Shown in pieces: positions 31,124 to 31,322 of a stretch of 31,322 bases of DNA. Position numbers and translations under genes: made by a program. This stretch comes from a virus: positions 1-31,322 of the IMG/VR virus record IMGVR_UViG_3300025127_000144. The stretch is one strand, 5' to 3'. A model generated the notes under the pieces. That model worked only from the letters and a program-made list of their open reading frames with translations. It made no database searches and was not told the DNA's origin. Position 1 is the stretch's first letter. Each line of letters starts with the position of its first letter.

Positions 31124-31322
31124 TTATTCTCCCTTAATTAATTTAATATACTTTTTGCACGTTCTCATAACTGAGTTAGCACCTACTTTATGCTCTTTTT
31201 TTTCAGATAACATTTCTGCCCAACCATATATATCTTGTAGTTGAATAATTGTAACTGAACTACAAGCATGACTTTTCTTTATCATAGGTATGGCTTTAGT
31301 TAATTCACCCATGTAGACACTG
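31124..31322 (-). CDS. Hypothetical protein, start possibly outside the window
   Basis: The frame is open to the right edge. ATG at 31312 lacks a ribosome site, so the real start may lie beyond 31322. The visible part is basic and helical (LTKAIPMIKKSHACSSVTII, QDIYGWAEMLSEKKEHKVGA) and ends RTCKKYIKLIKGE. No family is recognised. It is followed closely by the SSB-like gene. Confidence 0.6.
   Translation of the reverse strand, partial: SVYMGELTKAIPMIKKSHACSSVTIIQLQDIYGWAEMLSEKKEHKVGANSVMRTCKKYIKLIKGE

Noticed and set aside
1-31322. tRNA genes, CRISPR array, integrase or attachment site
   Set aside because: No cloverleaf, regularly spaced repeat, recombinase motif or terminal repeat was found by reading; the gaps are short and explained by promoters or hairpins.

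Overview
The window looks like part of the genome of an AT-rich marine tailed phage, most likely with a short podovirus-type tail. The evidence is a rightward run of virion genes with a coat protein of the Mu gpT-like HK97 type, P22-style head-to-tail adaptor and stabilisation genes, large Ala/Lys-rich ejection-type proteins, and small proteins of kinds I know from marine (pelagiphage, cyanophage, uncultured Mediterranean) phages. The AT-rich base use would suit a streamlined marine alphaproteobacterial host such as SAR11 or SAR116, but this is inference. No terminase, portal, polymerase, integrase, tRNA or CRISPR array is visible, so the genome continues on both sides.

Positions 1-25621 are a single rightward block. 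First come a partial gene, a small helical protein, a secreted SleB-type cell-wall hydrolase, a zinc-ribbon protein, a 31-residue lysine-rich peptide and a GroES-like co-chaperonin. The head module follows (scaffold-like, two small head proteins, major capsid protein), then a structural and tail module with two adaptor-like proteins, a protein with a cupredoxin-like domain and a large LamG/SPRY tail fibre. A lysis cassette (XhlA-like peptide, EF-hand membrane protein, 3TM holin, T4-type lysozyme) sits inside the tail genes. The block ends with a P22 gp10-like protein, small structural proteins, a GNAT protein and three or four ejection-type proteins. Two hairpins follow the capsid gene and the next gene and may set transcript dosage.

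Positions 25614-31322 are read leftward and converge on the structural block with an 8-bp overlap of the last codons. This side holds short, tightly packed genes: an SSB-like acidic-tailed protein, a lipoprotein, an HNH nuclease, several unknown small proteins (including a 45-residue membrane peptide), a DUF932 protein, and an ABC-ATPase fused to a GNAT domain that resembles Mom-like DNA-modification enzymes. Two near-identical leftward sigma70-type promoters (19 of 22 bases alike) start two transcription units. The first gene of each unit has a shared ACGA...AACAAAA...GGAGAAA leader, and one leader also carries about 100 bases with hairpins. The most promising items for new biology are the ABC-GNAT fusion behind an attenuator-like terminator, the duplicated promoter/leader module, and the cupredoxin-like virion protein.
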